Part shown: positions 33,413 to 44,566 of the stretch, one piece after another | Position numbering within the stretch: position 1 is the first letter of the stretch | How the letters are laid out: every line of letters begins with the position of its first letter | Source of the DNA: Mesorhizobium sp. WSM4306 | GTDB taxonomy: Bacteria > Pseudomonadota > Alphaproteobacteria > Rhizobiales > Rhizobiaceae | Length of the DNA: 64,000 nucleotides | Assembly: GCF_007003975.1 (NCBI RefSeq) | Contig: NZ_VFTC01000001.1 | Span: forward strand, 1 to 64,000 | Reading direction: 5' to 3' | Notes under the pieces: generated by a model | What the model was told of the DNA's origin: nothing | The model's database searches: none | What the model saw: only the letters and a program-made list of their open reading frames with translations | Made by a program: the position numbers and the translations under genes

Positions 33413-34840
33413 TCAGAGCGACGGGCGTGTTCCGGCATTCATGTACCATTGACCCTGAGCCGTCTCATAGGCCATCGCCGCCCGGAAGACATCGGCATCG
33501 CTATAGGTGCGACCGACAATCTGGATGCCGGTCGGCACGCCGTTCGCGGCGCGGCCCGACGGCACGGACAGAACCGGGCAGCGGCTCAGCATGTTGAACG
33601 GCGTCGTCATCACCCAGCCCAGCGACGGGTTCACCTGCTTCCCGTTGATCTCGACCTTGCCTTTGGTCTGATCGAATTCCGCCGGCACCGCGGGAAGCGC
33701 ATTGGTCGGGCAGATCAGCACATCGTATTTTTCCAGCAACGGCCCCAGCGTCTGGTACATCCTGGCCGCCACGTCCAGGGTCGCGACAAAATCCGTCGCC
33801 TTCGACTTCTGCCCATCCTGCGCGAATTGCCTGGCATAGCTGGTCATGTCCTTGCCGTGCTTGGCGAGCAGGGGCGCCAGCGAGGCGCCGAAGAGATGTT
33901 CGAGATAAGCCATGCCCGACTTGAGCACCTCGTCGCCCCAGCCAAGGTCGACCTCCTCGACGGTAGCGCCGAGCGAGCGGAACACGTCGCAGGCAGCGAG
34001 CGTGTTCTTGCGCACCTCAGGGTCGATCTCGAACGACCCGAGATCCATGGAGAAAGCGATCTTCCAGCCTTTGATCGGCTTGTAGTCGTTGGGCAGGCGC
34101 AGTTTTGGGCGCAGCGTGGCGATGTCGAGCGGGCTCGGTCCGGCCATGACATTCTGCAGCAGGATCGCGTCCCCGACATTTCGGGCGAGCGGCCCGGTGT
34201 GGCAATAGAAGTCGAGGTTGAAGGGCGGCTCGTCGGGGTTGCGGCCGTAAGGCGGCTTGAAACCGACAAGACCACAGGCCGAGGCAGGAATGCGGATCGA
34301 CCCGGCAATGTCCGAGCCGGTGGCGATCGCGGATGTGCCCGAGGCCAGCGTCGCCGCCGAACCTCCCGAGGAGCCGCCTGGGGTAAAGTCCGGGTTCCAG
34401 GGGTTGCGCGTCACGCCCCAGCGCTTCGACCAGGTGTAACCGGCGCAGCTGAATTCGGGCGTCGCCGTGCGGGCGTGGACGATGCCGCCCGCTTTCATGA
34501 CGCGCTCGTTCATCGTCGATGTATGGCCGCCGATAGCGTCCTTCGAAAGCAGCGAGCCATGCGAGGTCGGCTTGCCCTTGATGTAACTCTCATCCTTTAT
34601 GCCGATCGGCAGGCCTTCCAGCGCCCCGGTTTTGGCGCCCTTGGCGTATTTGGCTTCCGCCTTCCTGGCGAGAGCCATCGCCTCGTCGAAATGCTCGAAA
34701 GTGAAGCAGTTGATCGTCGCCTTGGTCGCCTCCGCGCGGTCGATCGTCGCCTGCATCAGGTCGACAGGCGAAAGCTTCTTCGCCTTGAACAGCCGCAACG
34801 CCTCGCTGGCGGGCATGTAGCAAAGGTCGAGATCGGACAT
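33413..34840 (-). CDS. Amidase (amidase-signature family)
   Basis: A 475-aa serine amidase. The catalytic triad is visible: Lys82 in PIGIKDESYIKG, the cis-serine in GGSSGGSAA (Ser157 or Ser158), and the nucleophile Ser181 in GSDIAGSIRIPA. The enzyme hydrolyses C-N bonds of an amide. It lacks the GatA partners, so it is a catabolic amidase rather than a tRNA amidotransferase subunit. It lies 104 bases after a polyamine-type binding protein gene and before a TetR regulator. An amide or carbamoyl-polyamine imported by the binding protein is a plausible substrate. Confidence 0.85.
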   Translation of the reverse strand: MSDLDLCYMPASEALRLFKAKKLSPVDLMQATIDRAEATKATINCFTFEHFDEAMALARKAEAKYAKGAKTGALEGLPIGIKDESYIKGKPTSHGSLLSKDAIGGHTSTMNERVMKAGGIVHARTATPEFSCAGYTWSKRWGVTRNPWNPDFTPGGSSGGSAATLASGTSAIATGSDIAGSIRIPASACGLVGFKPPYGRNPDEPPFNLDFYCHTGPLARNVGDAILLQNVMAGPSPLDIATLRPKLRLPNDYKPIKGWKIAFSMDLGSFEIDPEVRKNTLAACDVFRSLGATVEEVDLGWGDEVLKSGMAYLEHLFGASLAPLLAKHGKDMTSYARQFAQDGQKSKATDFVATLDVAARMYQTLGPLLEKYDVLICPTNALPAVPAEFDQTKGKVEINGKQVNPSLGWVMTTPFNMLSRCPVLSVPSGRAANGVPTGIQIVGRTYSDADVFRAAMAYETAQGQWYMNAGTRPSL

Positions 34841-34944
34841 CAAAAATCTCCCGCGGCGGCCGGACCGCATCTGGCATGAAGAATGGCCGGGCCGCAGGGT
34901 GCGGCCCGAAGGATGATGTTGGTCAGGTTCGGTTGGCGGCGCTG

Positions 34945-35979
34945 CTATTTCTGCAGATCGGTCCAGATCTTGGTGTAGAGCGCCTGGACGTCGGTCGGAC
35001 AGGCCGGCATGAACTGGCCCTTGTCGGCAAATTCGGCCGGAACGTCCACCTCGGGCGCCCCCTTCATGTCGTCCGGCAGGAAGGGCTCGGAGCCCTTGAT
35101 GCCGTTGGCGTAGTGCGCGAAGGCCGAGATCAGCGCGGCGTTCTTCGGGTCCATGATGAAATTCTGGAAAAGCTTGGCGTTCTCGACGTTCTTTGCGTCC
35201 TTGAGCACCGCGACATTGTCCATCCAGATCGGAAAGCCTTCTTTGGGATAGCCGTAGACGATCTTGTCGTTCTCAAGCCGCTCGCGCAGCGATATGCCGT
35301 TCCAGTTAACGCCGGCGGCAATGTCGCCTCGGCCGAGGCCATCGACGGCAGCGTAATCGAGCGACAGCCATTTGCCCTTCGCCTCGACAAGCTTGTCGTG
35401 CACCTTCTTCAGCAGCGCCTTGTCGTCGGTGCAATACTTGCCGCCCTCATAGGCAATGGCCAGGAACATGATGTCCCCCATTTCGGGCACCACGTTGATC
35501 TTGCCGACGAGTTCCGGCGGCGGATCGAGGAAAATCGCCGAGGTGTTCGGGTCGCCCGCATAGACCGATTTGTTGACCGAGACGCCGGTTGTGCCCCATT
35601 GCCACGGCACTGAGTATTTGCGGCCGGGATCGAAAGGCACATCGACCCATCTCGGATCGACATTCTTGAAATTCTCCATCGTGTTGGGATCGGTTTCCAG
35701 CAGCAGGCCTTCGCTGATCCAGATCGGCATGACACTGGCCGAGGGCACGACGATGTCATAGCCGGAAGCGCCCTGGCGGACCTTGGCCAAGGCAGTGTCA
35801 TTGGAATCGTAGTCGGTCACGGTGACCTTGACCTTGTAGGTCTCCTCGAACTTCTTGATCAGGTCCGGGCTTGTGTAGTTGCCCCAATTGTAGATTTGGA
35901 GTTCGCCGTCGGCCCGGGCAAAGCCGGTCATCGCCAGCAGCGACAGGCCGAGCGCCGTCGCGGTGGATTTCAGCTGCAT
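34945..35979 (-). CDS. Periplasmic spermidine/putrescine-type binding protein
   Basis: A 344-aa extracellular solute-binding protein of the PotD/PotF class. The signal peptide is residues 1-23 (cleavage after FARA). The mature protein begins with the class motif [40 protein letters not shown] and [14 protein letters not shown] are further family marks. It would deliver a polyamine or similar cation to an ABC importer, but no permease or ATPase gene is in the window. Pairing with an amidase and TetR gene suggests a specialised substrate. Confidence 0.85.
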   Translation of the reverse strand: MQLKSTATALGLSLLAMTGFARADGELQIYNWGNYTSPDLIKKFEETYKVKVTVTDYDSNDTALAKVRQGASGYDIVVPSASVMPIWISEGLLLETDPNTMENFKNVDPRWVDVPFDPGRKYSVPWQWGTTGVSVNKSVYAGDPNTSAIFLDPPPELVGKINVVPEMGDIMFLAIAYEGGKYCTDDKALLKKVHDKLVEAKGKWLSLDYAAVDGLGRGDIAAGVNWNGISLRERLENDKIVYGYPKEGFPIWMDNVAVLKDAKNVENAKLFQNFIMDPKNAALISAFAHYANGIKGSEPFLPDDMKGAPEVDVPAEFADKGQFMPACPTDVQALYTKIWTDLQK

Positions 35980-36249
35980 GCTTATTGTCTCCCATTGTCG
36001 GGACCGGCGGGATTGCCGCCTCGAGTCCGTATGTTCCCTTCGTCCTGGTGGTCATTCACCGGCTTATGCCGGCTGACCAACTCGGTATGTCCACAACGGT
36101 ATTAATTACTAAACATACAGTCAATATCTTTTTGCCGACACGATGACAGCATCTGCTCGGGCATCGACGACCGTTGTCGATGCCGCCGAACTCCATTGTC
36201 AGGCAGTGATGATGGATCGTCGTCGCGAGGTTGCTTGCGCGGCTTCAGC
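35980..36249 (-). promoter_or_regulatory. Upstream region of the binding-protein gene
   Basis: No gene is seen here. An AT-rich patch at 36096-36124 has TTGACT (36119-36124) and TACCGT (36096-36101) spaced by 17 bases on the minus strand, a possible promoter for the three-gene set. ATTAATTA in the spacer could be part of an operator for the TetR protein. Confidence 0.35.
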
Positions 36250-36405
36250 CTACAATGCGTTTTGCGGGCATGGCATGCCGGCGTCGCCGCAGCGTGAGGC
36301 TGTCGGCCTCGGCCTGGAACTCATGTCCTCGGACTGCCGCACAAGTTCGGCGAAGAGAAGCGCGAAACTTCCCAGCACGAGGAAGACGATAATCAGGCGT
36401 GTCAC
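36250..36405 (-). CDS. Possible small single-span membrane protein, 51 aa
   Basis: The minus strand reads, from a GTG at 36405, a hydrophobic N-terminus (TRLIIVFLVLGSFALLFAEL) followed by a polar tail with two cysteines (SRCGDAGMPCPQNAL) and a TAG stop. One membrane span with the tail outside is likely. The ribosome-binding site is weak and a TTG two codons upstream is an alternative. No family is recognised. Reality of the gene is uncertain. Confidence 0.35.
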   Translation of the reverse strand: MTRLIIVFLVLGSFALLFAELVRQSEDMSSRPRPTASRCGDAGMPCPQNAL

Positions 36406-36654
36406 CGGCAATAGACAGGTCTCAACTGGCTAGCCCCCCAGCCACCCATCCTCTGCCGGCTAACATGATCGATCGGGCTTTACGAGTGTTTAAGCTCGCT
36501 CTTAACCATCACATTCGCCTCTCCGGCGACATGAAGCGAGAGAAGCTGATTTTTTGCTCCGGCGCAGCCGGGCAGGACTGGACGCTGCCTCCCTTTGCAG
36601 ATGCGCCTGCCCATGCTACCCCACGCAACCGCCGCCGAGCGCCATCGGGAAATC

Positions 36655-37422
36655 ATGAGCAACCCCAGTCTCGCCTTCGTCTCGTCCGACACCGCCGATG
36701 CCAGGGCGGCGATGGAAAGCCTGTCGGCCCGCTATGGCCAGGCCTCGTTCGAGGACGCCGAGGTGGTGGTGGCGCTGGGTGGCGACGGCTTCCTGCTGCA
36801 GACCTTGCGCGACACGATGAGCACGGGAAAGAAGGTCTACGGCATGAACCGTGGCACCATCGGTTTCCTGATGAACGAATACCGCGTCGGCGGCCTCACC
36901 GAACGCATCGCTACCGCCGTCGCCGAAACCATCCGGCCGCTGGAGATGCTGGCGGTGACGCATGAGGGCGAGACGGTTTCAGCACTTGCCATCAACGAAG
37001 TGGCGCTGTGGCGCCAATCCTATCAGACCGCAAAAATCCGCATCACCGTCGACGAACAGGTCCGGATCGAGGAACTGAACTGCGACGGCGTGATGATCGC
37101 GACGCCGGCCGGCTCCACCGCCTACAATCTGTCGGCGCACGGGCCGATCCTGCCGCTCGACGCGCCGCTGCTGGCGCTGACCCCGGTGAGCCCGTTCCGG
37201 CCGCGCCGTTGGCGGGGTGCCTTGTTGTCCAACAAGGCGACCGTTCGCTTCGATATTCTGGAGCCGGAAAAGCGGCCGGTGAACGCCGCCGCCGACCACA
37301 CCGAGGTCAAGGCGGTGACTTCCGTTACGGTTCGGGAATCGCCGACCGCGACGGCGACGCTGCTGTTTGACCCCAACCATTCGTGGAACGAACGCATTCT
37401 CGCCGAGCAGTTTCGCTATTGA
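36655..37422 (+). CDS. nadK: NAD kinase
   Basis: A 255-aa enzyme of the short rhizobial type, which phosphorylates NAD to NADP. The GGDG motif is at residues 42-45 ([15 protein letters not shown]). The NE motif ([10 protein letters not shown]) and [19 protein letters not shown] follow. The ATG at 36655 has GGGAAA upstream and gives the expected length; a longer frame from 36595 adds an atypical N-terminus. No gene partner is evident. The 249 bases before it hold nothing I can identify. Confidence 0.93.
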   Translation: MSNPSLAFVSSDTADARAAMESLSARYGQASFEDAEVVVALGGDGFLLQTLRDTMSTGKKVYGMNRGTIGFLMNEYRVGGLTERIATAVAETIRPLEMLAVTHEGETVSALAINEVALWRQSYQTAKIRITVDEQVRIEELNCDGVMIATPAGSTAYNLSAHGPILPLDAPLLALTPVSPFRPRRWRGALLSNKATVRFDILEPEKRPVNAAADHTEVKAVTSVTVRESPTATATLLFDPNHSWNERILAEQFRY

Positions 37423-37556
37423 GCCGGCGCAAAAAGACACTACCTGATTAAGCATCGCGATTAAGCTTACGTTTCACAATCGCACCAATCCCGCCCGTTT
37501 CTGTTGACAAATCGCGGGCTTGCGCCTAATCGCAATACCAATCTTGCAGGCACGCT

Positions 37557-39224
<1,668 letters not shown>

Positions 39225-39244
39225 TTTCCGGTTTCGTTTTCGCA

Positions 39245-39270
39245 AGGCAAGCCGATCACCCGGCTTGCCT
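39245..39270. terminator. Hairpin between helicase gene and convergent gene
   Basis: A perfect 10-bp stem AGGCAAGCCG/CGGCTTGCCT with a 6-base loop between convergent stops at 39224 and 39292. T-tracts are short, so it is a probable bidirectional terminator. Confidence 0.5.
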
Positions 39271-39291
39271 GCCGCGATCACATCTGTGCCG

Positions 39292-39900
39292 TCACATCGG
39301 GCCGGGCATCATCTTGGTCGGTTTTTCCAGCATCGGAAACTCGGCCTTGCTGCATTTCACGTTCGAATTCGTCGGGCTGAACATGCCGTTCGGATTGTCC
39401 CTGAACAGCCAGGCATGAAGGTCGTAGTGGACAAACTCCCTCGGAATGAGCGGATAGTGCCCTTCCATCGGTCCCATGAAGGTCTGGCCAAAGAGTTTTG
39501 GAGCTTCCTTGGTGTCTGGCGTCAGGGGCACCAGCCATTCCACGCCAACCAACTTCAAGCCTTTCTTGGTCGGCTCGTAGATCAGCACGTTGGGACGCAT
39601 CGGATCGAGTTTCTGACCGACACTCGGGACGTTGACGAAATGGATGCCCATAGCGCCCTTCGGATAGTCCATTGCGCCGGCGATCTTTTCCCCGGAGTAG
39701 TAGACGCACCCGACGGTCGACAGATAAAGGTCGCGGATGGCGACCGTGTAGTCCTCATATTTGGCGAGCGATTTCTTCAAGGCTTCGATGTCGGCCTTGT
39801 TGGCATCTTCGGCGCGAGCCGTGGCGGCCGCGCACCAAACAGAGACTAGACCTGTCAAAACGACGGCGCCGCAACGCCCGAGGCGAGCTGTTCTTGTCAT
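39292..39900 (-). CDS. Hypothetical secreted protein
   Basis: A 202-aa protein with a signal peptide (MTRTARLGRCGAVVLTGLVS, cleavage near ARA-ED at residues 28-30). The mature part has a short helical start (KADIEALKKSLAKYEDYTVA), a VGCVYYSGEKIAGAMDYPKG segment, and a C-terminal HYDLHAWLFRDNPNGMFSPT motif rich in His and aromatic residues. Similar proteins are found in rhizobia and other proteobacteria, without known function. It may bind a metal or ligand in the periplasm. Confidence 0.6.
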   Translation of the reverse strand: MTRTARLGRCGAVVLTGLVSVWCAAATARAEDANKADIEALKKSLAKYEDYTVAIRDLYLSTVGCVYYSGEKIAGAMDYPKGAMGIHFVNVPSVGQKLDPMRPNVLIYEPTKKGLKLVGVEWLVPLTPDTKEAPKLFGQTFMGPMEGHYPLIPREFVHYDLHAWLFRDNPNGMFSPTNSNVKCSKAEFPMLEKPTKMMPGPM

Positions 39901-40086
39901 GCATTCCTCCCAGATTCATAATCTGGCCGTGCAGGACCGGGGCGGAAAGAATGCTGACTGCGCGGCCGATTGTACCGCCCCATCCCCTTTGGAACAGCGC
40001 TGATGCTAGTCCTTTCCAAGGTCTGCGGGAAGACAATATTAGAAAAATCTAATGCTTTAGATCGTTTGGCGGATCACAGGAGCCAA

Positions 40087-40113
40087 AATGAAAACGGCCC
40101 CTTGCGGGACCGT
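40087..40113 (-). terminator. Terminator of the OmpA-like gene
   Basis: An 8-bp stem with one mismatch (ACGGCCCC/GGGACCGT, 4-base loop) followed on the minus strand by TTTTCATTTT. It lies 24 bases past the stop. Confidence 0.6.
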
Positions 40114-40137
40114 CTTCGCATTTCGATGCTGACCTGA

Positions 40138-40788
40138 TCAGGTAAGCGGCGAAAGCTGGATCTCGACGCGCCGGTTCTGCGCTCGGCCGGCCGTCGTCGC
40201 ATTGGATGCGATCGGGCGGGTCTTGCCGAAGCCGGTGACGGCGAAACGGCGCGAATCGACGCCCTGTCCCGACAGATAGTTGGCGACAGCCAGAGCGCGG
40301 CGCTGCGACAGATCGAAATTGTGCTCGTCGCCACCGGTCGAATCGGTGTGGCCGAACACGTCGACCGTGGTCTGGCGGAACTTGTTCAGCACCAGCGCCA
40401 CCGAATTCAGCACCTGGTAGAAGCCGGGCTTCACCGCATCCTGGTCGACGTTGAAGGTGATGTCGGACGGCATGTTGAGGATGATCTGGTCACCGGTGCG
40501 GGTGACGCTGACACCGGTGCCCTGCAGTTGGCGGCGCAATTCAGCCTCGTTCTGGTCCATCGTGGCGCCGATGGCGCCGCCGGCCAGCGCGCCGATACCG
40601 GCCCCGATCAGCGCATTGCGGCGGTCATTGCCGCCGGCAAGCAGACCAAGGCTGGCGCCGGCCAAGGCACCAAGGCCTGCACCCGCGGCGGTGTTGGAAA
40701 TCTTCTGATCGCCGGTATACGGATCAGTGGTCGTGCAGGCGCTCACCAGCACAGCCGTCGCAACGGCGACGAGCACAGTCTTTTTCAT
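40138..40788 (-). CDS. OmpA-family outer-membrane lipoprotein
   Basis: A 216-aa lipoprotein with lipobox VLVSAC (Cys18). A glycine-zipper segment (residues about 37-73, GAGLGALAGASLGLLAGG) precedes the OmpA C-terminal domain that binds peptidoglycan (VDVFGHTDSTGGDEHNFDLS, QRRALAVANYLSGQGV). The start MKKTVLVAVATAVLVSAC at 40788 gives a proper lipoprotein signal. It probably tethers the outer membrane to the cell wall, like YiaD/Pal-type proteins. It stands alone. Confidence 0.88.
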   Translation of the reverse strand: MKKTVLVAVATAVLVSACTTTDPYTGDQKISNTAAGAGLGALAGASLGLLAGGNDRRNALIGAGIGALAGGAIGATMDQNEAELRRQLQGTGVSVTRTGDQIILNMPSDITFNVDQDAVKPGFYQVLNSVALVLNKFRQTTVDVFGHTDSTGGDEHNFDLSQRRALAVANYLSGQGVDSRRFAVTGFGKTRPIASNATTAGRAQNRRVEIQLSPLT

Positions 40789-40944
40789 GAGATAACGTCC
40801 CTCTCCAAACCGCGGCCTTTGCGGCCCGCGCATATCATCAGCCCTTCCATGGGTCTTGTACCATGAAATACGGCGAAAAGCGGAACGGCGAAAGCGGCTT
40901 TTCCCCCGCTTGCGCCGCTCTTCGGCTTCGGTGGATGGGGCCGA

Positions 40945-41313
40945 CTACCAGAGATTCTTGCCGTCGATGACGACCACCTCAACCTTGTCGAGGTCGAAAT
41001 CGTCGAACAGCCGCGAATTGACCGATATCTTGGGGTTGTCGAAGTCGGGTTTGCCGGTCGACCAGTCCGGCGTTTCGGTGAAGGTGCCGCAGCCGCAAAT
41101 GGCGCAAAACCCGTGTTTGACGGTCTTCGATCCCCATTGATAGACGGAGACATTCTTTGCCGGGCTGGTGAGCTTGAATTGCGACGGAACGTAGTAGGCC
41201 CACAGCGAGCCGCGCTTGGAGCAGAACGAGCAGGTGCATTGCGTTACTGTCTCGGGCGCCTGCGAAACCTCGAATGTCGTCGCCCTGCAGTGACAGCTGG
41301 CCTTGATGGTCAT
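40945..41313 (-). CDS. GFA/CENP-V-domain protein
   Basis: A 122-aa zinc-binding protein of the glutathione-dependent formaldehyde-activating (GFA) fold. The zinc ligands are in CHC (residues 7-9), CTCSFCSKRG and CAICGCGTF. The start at 41313 follows AGAGGAAAG. The family is widespread and most members have no proven enzyme activity; binding of glutathione adducts is assumed. A second, more typical GFA gene lies at 44082. The two are not close copies. Confidence 0.8.
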   Translation of the reverse strand: MTIKASCHCRATTFEVSQAPETVTQCTCSFCSKRGSLWAYYVPSQFKLTSPAKNVSVYQWGSKTVKHGFCAICGCGTFTETPDWSTGKPDFDNPKISVNSRLFDDFDLDKVEVVVIDGKNLW

Positions 41314-41440
41314 GAAAAGCTTTCCTCTGCGTTGCCCCCTATGTGGCAAAGGCACCATAAAGGAAGGCTCCTGACAACTGTCTGTCAGCAGGCTCTGATC
41401 GACAGAGCCGAGCGGCGTTCTGGCTGAAGCGGGTCCGTCG

Positions 41441-42331
41441 TCACCTGCCAATATAGGCGGCTAGTTCGTCCGGCGTCCCATTTGGGAAAGCCTGCTTTAG
41501 AAAATCCAGGAATGCCGACACTCGCGCGCTGAGCAGCCGCCGAGATGGGTAGAGCGTCCATAGAGAGATCTCGGGGCCGTCAATATCCCCCCAATTCACC
41601 AATGTGCCGTCAGCCAGGTCGTGGGCCACCAACGAAATGGGAAGCCGTCCTGCGCCGACGCCGGCTCGCACCGCATCCCGGACCATGATGAGCGTTGATA
41701 AAGCGAGGACAGGTTCGATTCTAATTGTTGACCGGCCACCTGGTGTCTTCACCTGCCAAGTTTGCGGCTCAGCTGTCCCGCGCGCAACGCCAGGAGCGGC
41801 GAGCCCAGCGGTCGTACGAGGAAGGTTGGGGCTCGCCACAACGACCAGGCGGTCGCGGAGAAACGCTCGCCCGACCAGGCTTTCGTCGGGATCTGGATTG
41901 ACCCGGATTACCAGATCGTAGCCTTCCTCGATCATGTCCACATGCCGGTCCTCAGTCGTCACTTCAAGCCTCACCTCCGGATACTTGAGGGCAAACCCGG
42001 CAGCGATCCTCCCCATTGCGGTCTGCGAAAAATGCAAAGGCGCGCTGATCCGTAATCTGCCCCTGGGTCTCTGACCGCCCGAGGCAATCGCCGAAGCCGT
42101 CTCGTCCAGCTCGGCAAGCAACGCCCCCGTCCGCTCGAAGAGCGCCCGTCCTTCCTCGGTAAGCTTCAGGTTACGGGCACCCCGTTCAAACAGACGCAGA
42201 TCAAGACTGCTTTCCAAGTCTCCAACGCGCCGGGACAGCGTTGCCTTGGGCCGGCCGGTGGCCCTTGCCGCTTTGCCGAAGCCACCATGGCGGGCAACGA
42301 GATTGAAATCGGTGAGGGCAAGAAGATCCAT
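41441..42331 (-). CDS. LysR-family transcriptional regulator
   Basis: A 296-aa LysR protein of the AaeR/DsdC-like type. The N-terminal winged helix-turn-helix (MDLLALTDFNLVARHGGFGK, then AARATGRPKATLSRRVGDLE) is followed by the effector-binding domain (GRLRISAPLHFSQTAMGRI). It is divergent from the NmrA-type gene at 42436 across 104 bases. It most likely controls that gene and itself. The inducer is unknown. Confidence 0.9.
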   Translation of the reverse strand: MDLLALTDFNLVARHGGFGKAARATGRPKATLSRRVGDLESSLDLRLFERGARNLKLTEEGRALFERTGALLAELDETASAIASGGQRPRGRLRISAPLHFSQTAMGRIAAGFALKYPEVRLEVTTEDRHVDMIEEGYDLVIRVNPDPDESLVGRAFLRDRLVVVASPNLPRTTAGLAAPGVARGTAEPQTWQVKTPGGRSTIRIEPVLALSTLIMVRDAVRAGVGAGRLPISLVAHDLADGTLVNWGDIDGPEISLWTLYPSRRLLSARVSAFLDFLKQAFPNGTPDELAAYIGR

Positions 42332-42435
42332 GAAGTGTCCCGCTAGTGAGACGATGTGTCTAAAATTTCCGTCTACCGGGGGCTTTGTGAGCCACTCATA
42401 TTGGAGGTGTCAAGCAATCCAACAGGAGAAATTTC

Positions 42436-43305
42436 ATGACCATTCTCGTTACCGGCGCCACGGGCAATATTGGCCGCCAAGTCGTCGAACACCTCGTCAA
42501 GCGCGGCGCCGACGTCCGTGCTCTCGTGCGCGATCCGTCGAAGGCCAGCTTCCCGGCAGGCGTATCCGTCGTGCAAGGGGACTTTCTCGACGTCGACTCG
42601 CTGCGCAAAGCCATGTCTGGGGTTTCCACGCTGTTCCTCTTGAACGCCGTGGTACCGGATGAATTCACCCAAGCTTTGATCGCGCTGAACGTCGCCCGAT
42701 CGGCCGGCATCGAGCGGATCGTCTATCTGTCGGTGATCCACGCCGACGTCTATGTGAACGTGCCGCATTTCGCGGGCAAGTTCGGCGTCGAGCGAATGAT
42801 CGAGCAGATGGACTTCAAGGCTACGATCTTGCGCCCGGCTTACTTCATCCAGAACGATCTGATGGTCGAAGACATCATCACCGGCTATGGCACCTACCCA
42901 ATGCCGATCGGCGCCAAGGGTCTCGCCATGATCGACGCCCGTGATATCGCCGAGATCGCCGCTCTTGAGCTGCTGCGCCGCGAACAGTCCGAGGAGCCGC
43001 TTGCGCTCGACCGGATCAACCTCGTCGGTCCGCAGAGACTGACCGGGACGGATATTGCCGCAATCTGGTCAGACGTGCTTGCCCGCCCGATCAGCTACAG
43101 CGGCGACAATACAGAGGGCTTTGAGCAAAATCTCAAGCAGTTCTTGCCCGCCTGGATGGCCTACGACATGCGCCTGATGGGCGAACGCTTCTCCACCGAC
43201 GGGATGCTGCCTGAGGCCGGCGACGTCGAGCGCCTGACGGCGCTTCTGGGCCGTCCACTGCGCTCATATCGCGACTTCGCCTCAGCAGTCGCTGCTCCCG
43301 TGTGA
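42436..43305 (+). CDS. NmrA-like NAD(P)-binding protein (atypical SDR)
   Basis: A 289-aa protein with the Rossmann motif TGATGNIGRQVVEHL at residues 6-20 and the NmrA/HSCARG pattern (VQGDFLDVDSLRKAMSGVST; ILRPAYFIQND). No YxxxK dehydrogenase motif is evident, so it may act as a quinone reductase or redox sensor as in QorB-type proteins. It has an AGGAGA site before ATG. Divergent LysR regulation suggests induction by an electrophile or quinone, which is inference. Confidence 0.82.
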   Translation: MTILVTGATGNIGRQVVEHLVKRGADVRALVRDPSKASFPAGVSVVQGDFLDVDSLRKAMSGVSTLFLLNAVVPDEFTQALIALNVARSAGIERIVYLSVIHADVYVNVPHFAGKFGVERMIEQMDFKATILRPAYFIQNDLMVEDIITGYGTYPMPIGAKGLAMIDARDIAEIAALELLRREQSEEPLALDRINLVGPQRLTGTDIAAIWSDVLARPISYSGDNTEGFEQNLKQFLPAWMAYDMRLMGERFSTDGMLPEAGDVERLTALLGRPLRSYRDFASAVAAPV

Positions 43306-43438
43306 CGCAAGCACAAAAACACCTAAGGCTGAGAAGCGCTTGCCAGTGCCATGGATGGCCTCACGTCACATGCCAGCCTTCTCAGCAAAAATGTTCTGGA
43401 ACTACGGCCTGCCTTCCGATGAACTTTGTCAACAGCCG

Positions 43439-43816
43439 TCAGTAGGAACGCGGCGGTACGAACAGACAGATCGTCTTGCCGGCGTCGAGACCAGCCTGGT
43501 GCGCGCACCAGTGGAAATCGCCGTCGGGTGAGTCCTTGACCCGCTTGTCGCTCATCGGAACGACCTCCCCCGTTCCGGCGATGACATAGCCCTCGGGTTT
43601 TTCCAGCACCTCGCCCGTATGGGTGGTGCGGCAGTCATAGTTGGCGCAGCAGGCGAAGGGATAACTCCAGCCTTGCGGCTTCGCCGCGGTCGGCTTGGCG
43701 TCATGGGCGAAGCCGGGTGCTGTCAGCACCGCGATCGCGCCGATCACGAACAGGGAAAACAGAAGTCGGCCAGCCGGTTGAACGGCTCTGGCCGATCGGA
43801 CTATGGCAGCAGACAT
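43439..43816 (-). CDS. Hypothetical secreted protein with conserved cysteines
   Basis: A 125-aa protein with a signal sequence or anchor (GRLLFSLFVIGAIAVLTAPG, cleavage possible after GFA-HD near residue 37). The mature part has WSYPFACCANYDCRTT, EVLEKPEGYVIAGTGEVVPM and a C-terminal FHWCAHQAG...TICLFVPP. Five cysteines suggest disulfides or metal binding. Proteins with this layout occur in rhizobia and lack a known function. It stands alone. Confidence 0.6.
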   Translation of the reverse strand: MSAAIVRSARAVQPAGRLLFSLFVIGAIAVLTAPGFAHDAKPTAAKPQGWSYPFACCANYDCRTTHTGEVLEKPEGYVIAGTGEVVPMSDKRVKDSPDGDFHWCAHQAGLDAGKTICLFVPPRSY

Positions 43817-44081
43817 GGAAACGTTCCTTTCAAGCGAGCATCAAGCGTTTGCTTGCCCGTTCTTGGAACGTGTCTTCCCAGTGGCCGAATCGTCAGCTCG
43901 CAGATACGCCGCGTCCGGCCATAAATGCTTTTCCTCAGCCCGGGATGCTGAGCTGATTCCTTGGTCGGCGCAAGAAGTGCACAGGTACTACAGTGCCGCA
44001 CCCCGCGCGCCGACATCTGCCGTCCAAAAGGGTGCGCCGGCTTGGTTAATGAGAGGTTAACGACGCGGCGTCCAAGAGGCG

Positions 44082-44489
44082 TTAGCCGTCGGAGGCGTGT
44101 CCTTCATATTGCGGCAGGTCGTCGGCGATGGTGAACCACGGCGCCTTGGAGCCGACGAAAATATGCGCGGTCGGCCGGATGGTGGGATCGTCGACCAACG
44201 TGCCCATGGCGACATGGACATAGGCGCCGTCGCGGACCAGCGAATAGAGCAGCGAGCCGCAGCGGCTGCAATGCGCATCGTAGCCGCTGTCGTCGCCGAA
44301 ATGGATGAGCCCGTGATGCCCTTCGGCAAGGGCGAACTTGTCGCGTTCGATGCCGGCGAACGGCTTGAAAGCCGAACCCGTGGTGCGCCGGCAGTTCGAA
44401 CAATGGCAGTTCGCGGCATAGACGAATTCGTCCGCCACCTCATAGTGGACCGCGCCGCAGAAGCATTTTCCAGTGAGCTTGCGAGACAT
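44082..44489 (-). CDS. GFA-domain protein (glutathione-dependent formaldehyde-activating type)
   Basis: A 135-aa protein with the standard GFA ligands: KCFCGAVHYE, NCHCSNCRRTTGSAF and HCSRCGSLLYS. These bind two zinc ions, one of which can take part in glutathione chemistry. The start at 44489 has AGGAGAAAT. It is commonly called S-(hydroxymethyl)glutathione synthase, but that activity is unproven for most members. It stands between a secreted protein gene and prfB. Confidence 0.88.
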   Translation of the reverse strand: MSRKLTGKCFCGAVHYEVADEFVYAANCHCSNCRRTTGSAFKPFAGIERDKFALAEGHHGLIHFGDDSGYDAHCSRCGSLLYSLVRDGAYVHVAMGTLVDDPTIRPTAHIFVGSKAPWFTIADDLPQYEGHASDG

Positions 44490-44566
44490 AATTTCTCCTT
44501 CGCTCCCCACCCAAGGATATATTCAGATTCAGGTCAGGCCGGCCTCACCTGAATATGGGACATATC

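Noticed and set aside
36143..36433. 96-codon plus-strand frame upstream of nadK
   Set aside because: It has no recognisable domain or ribosome-binding site. The opposite strand codes for a more plausible small membrane protein.
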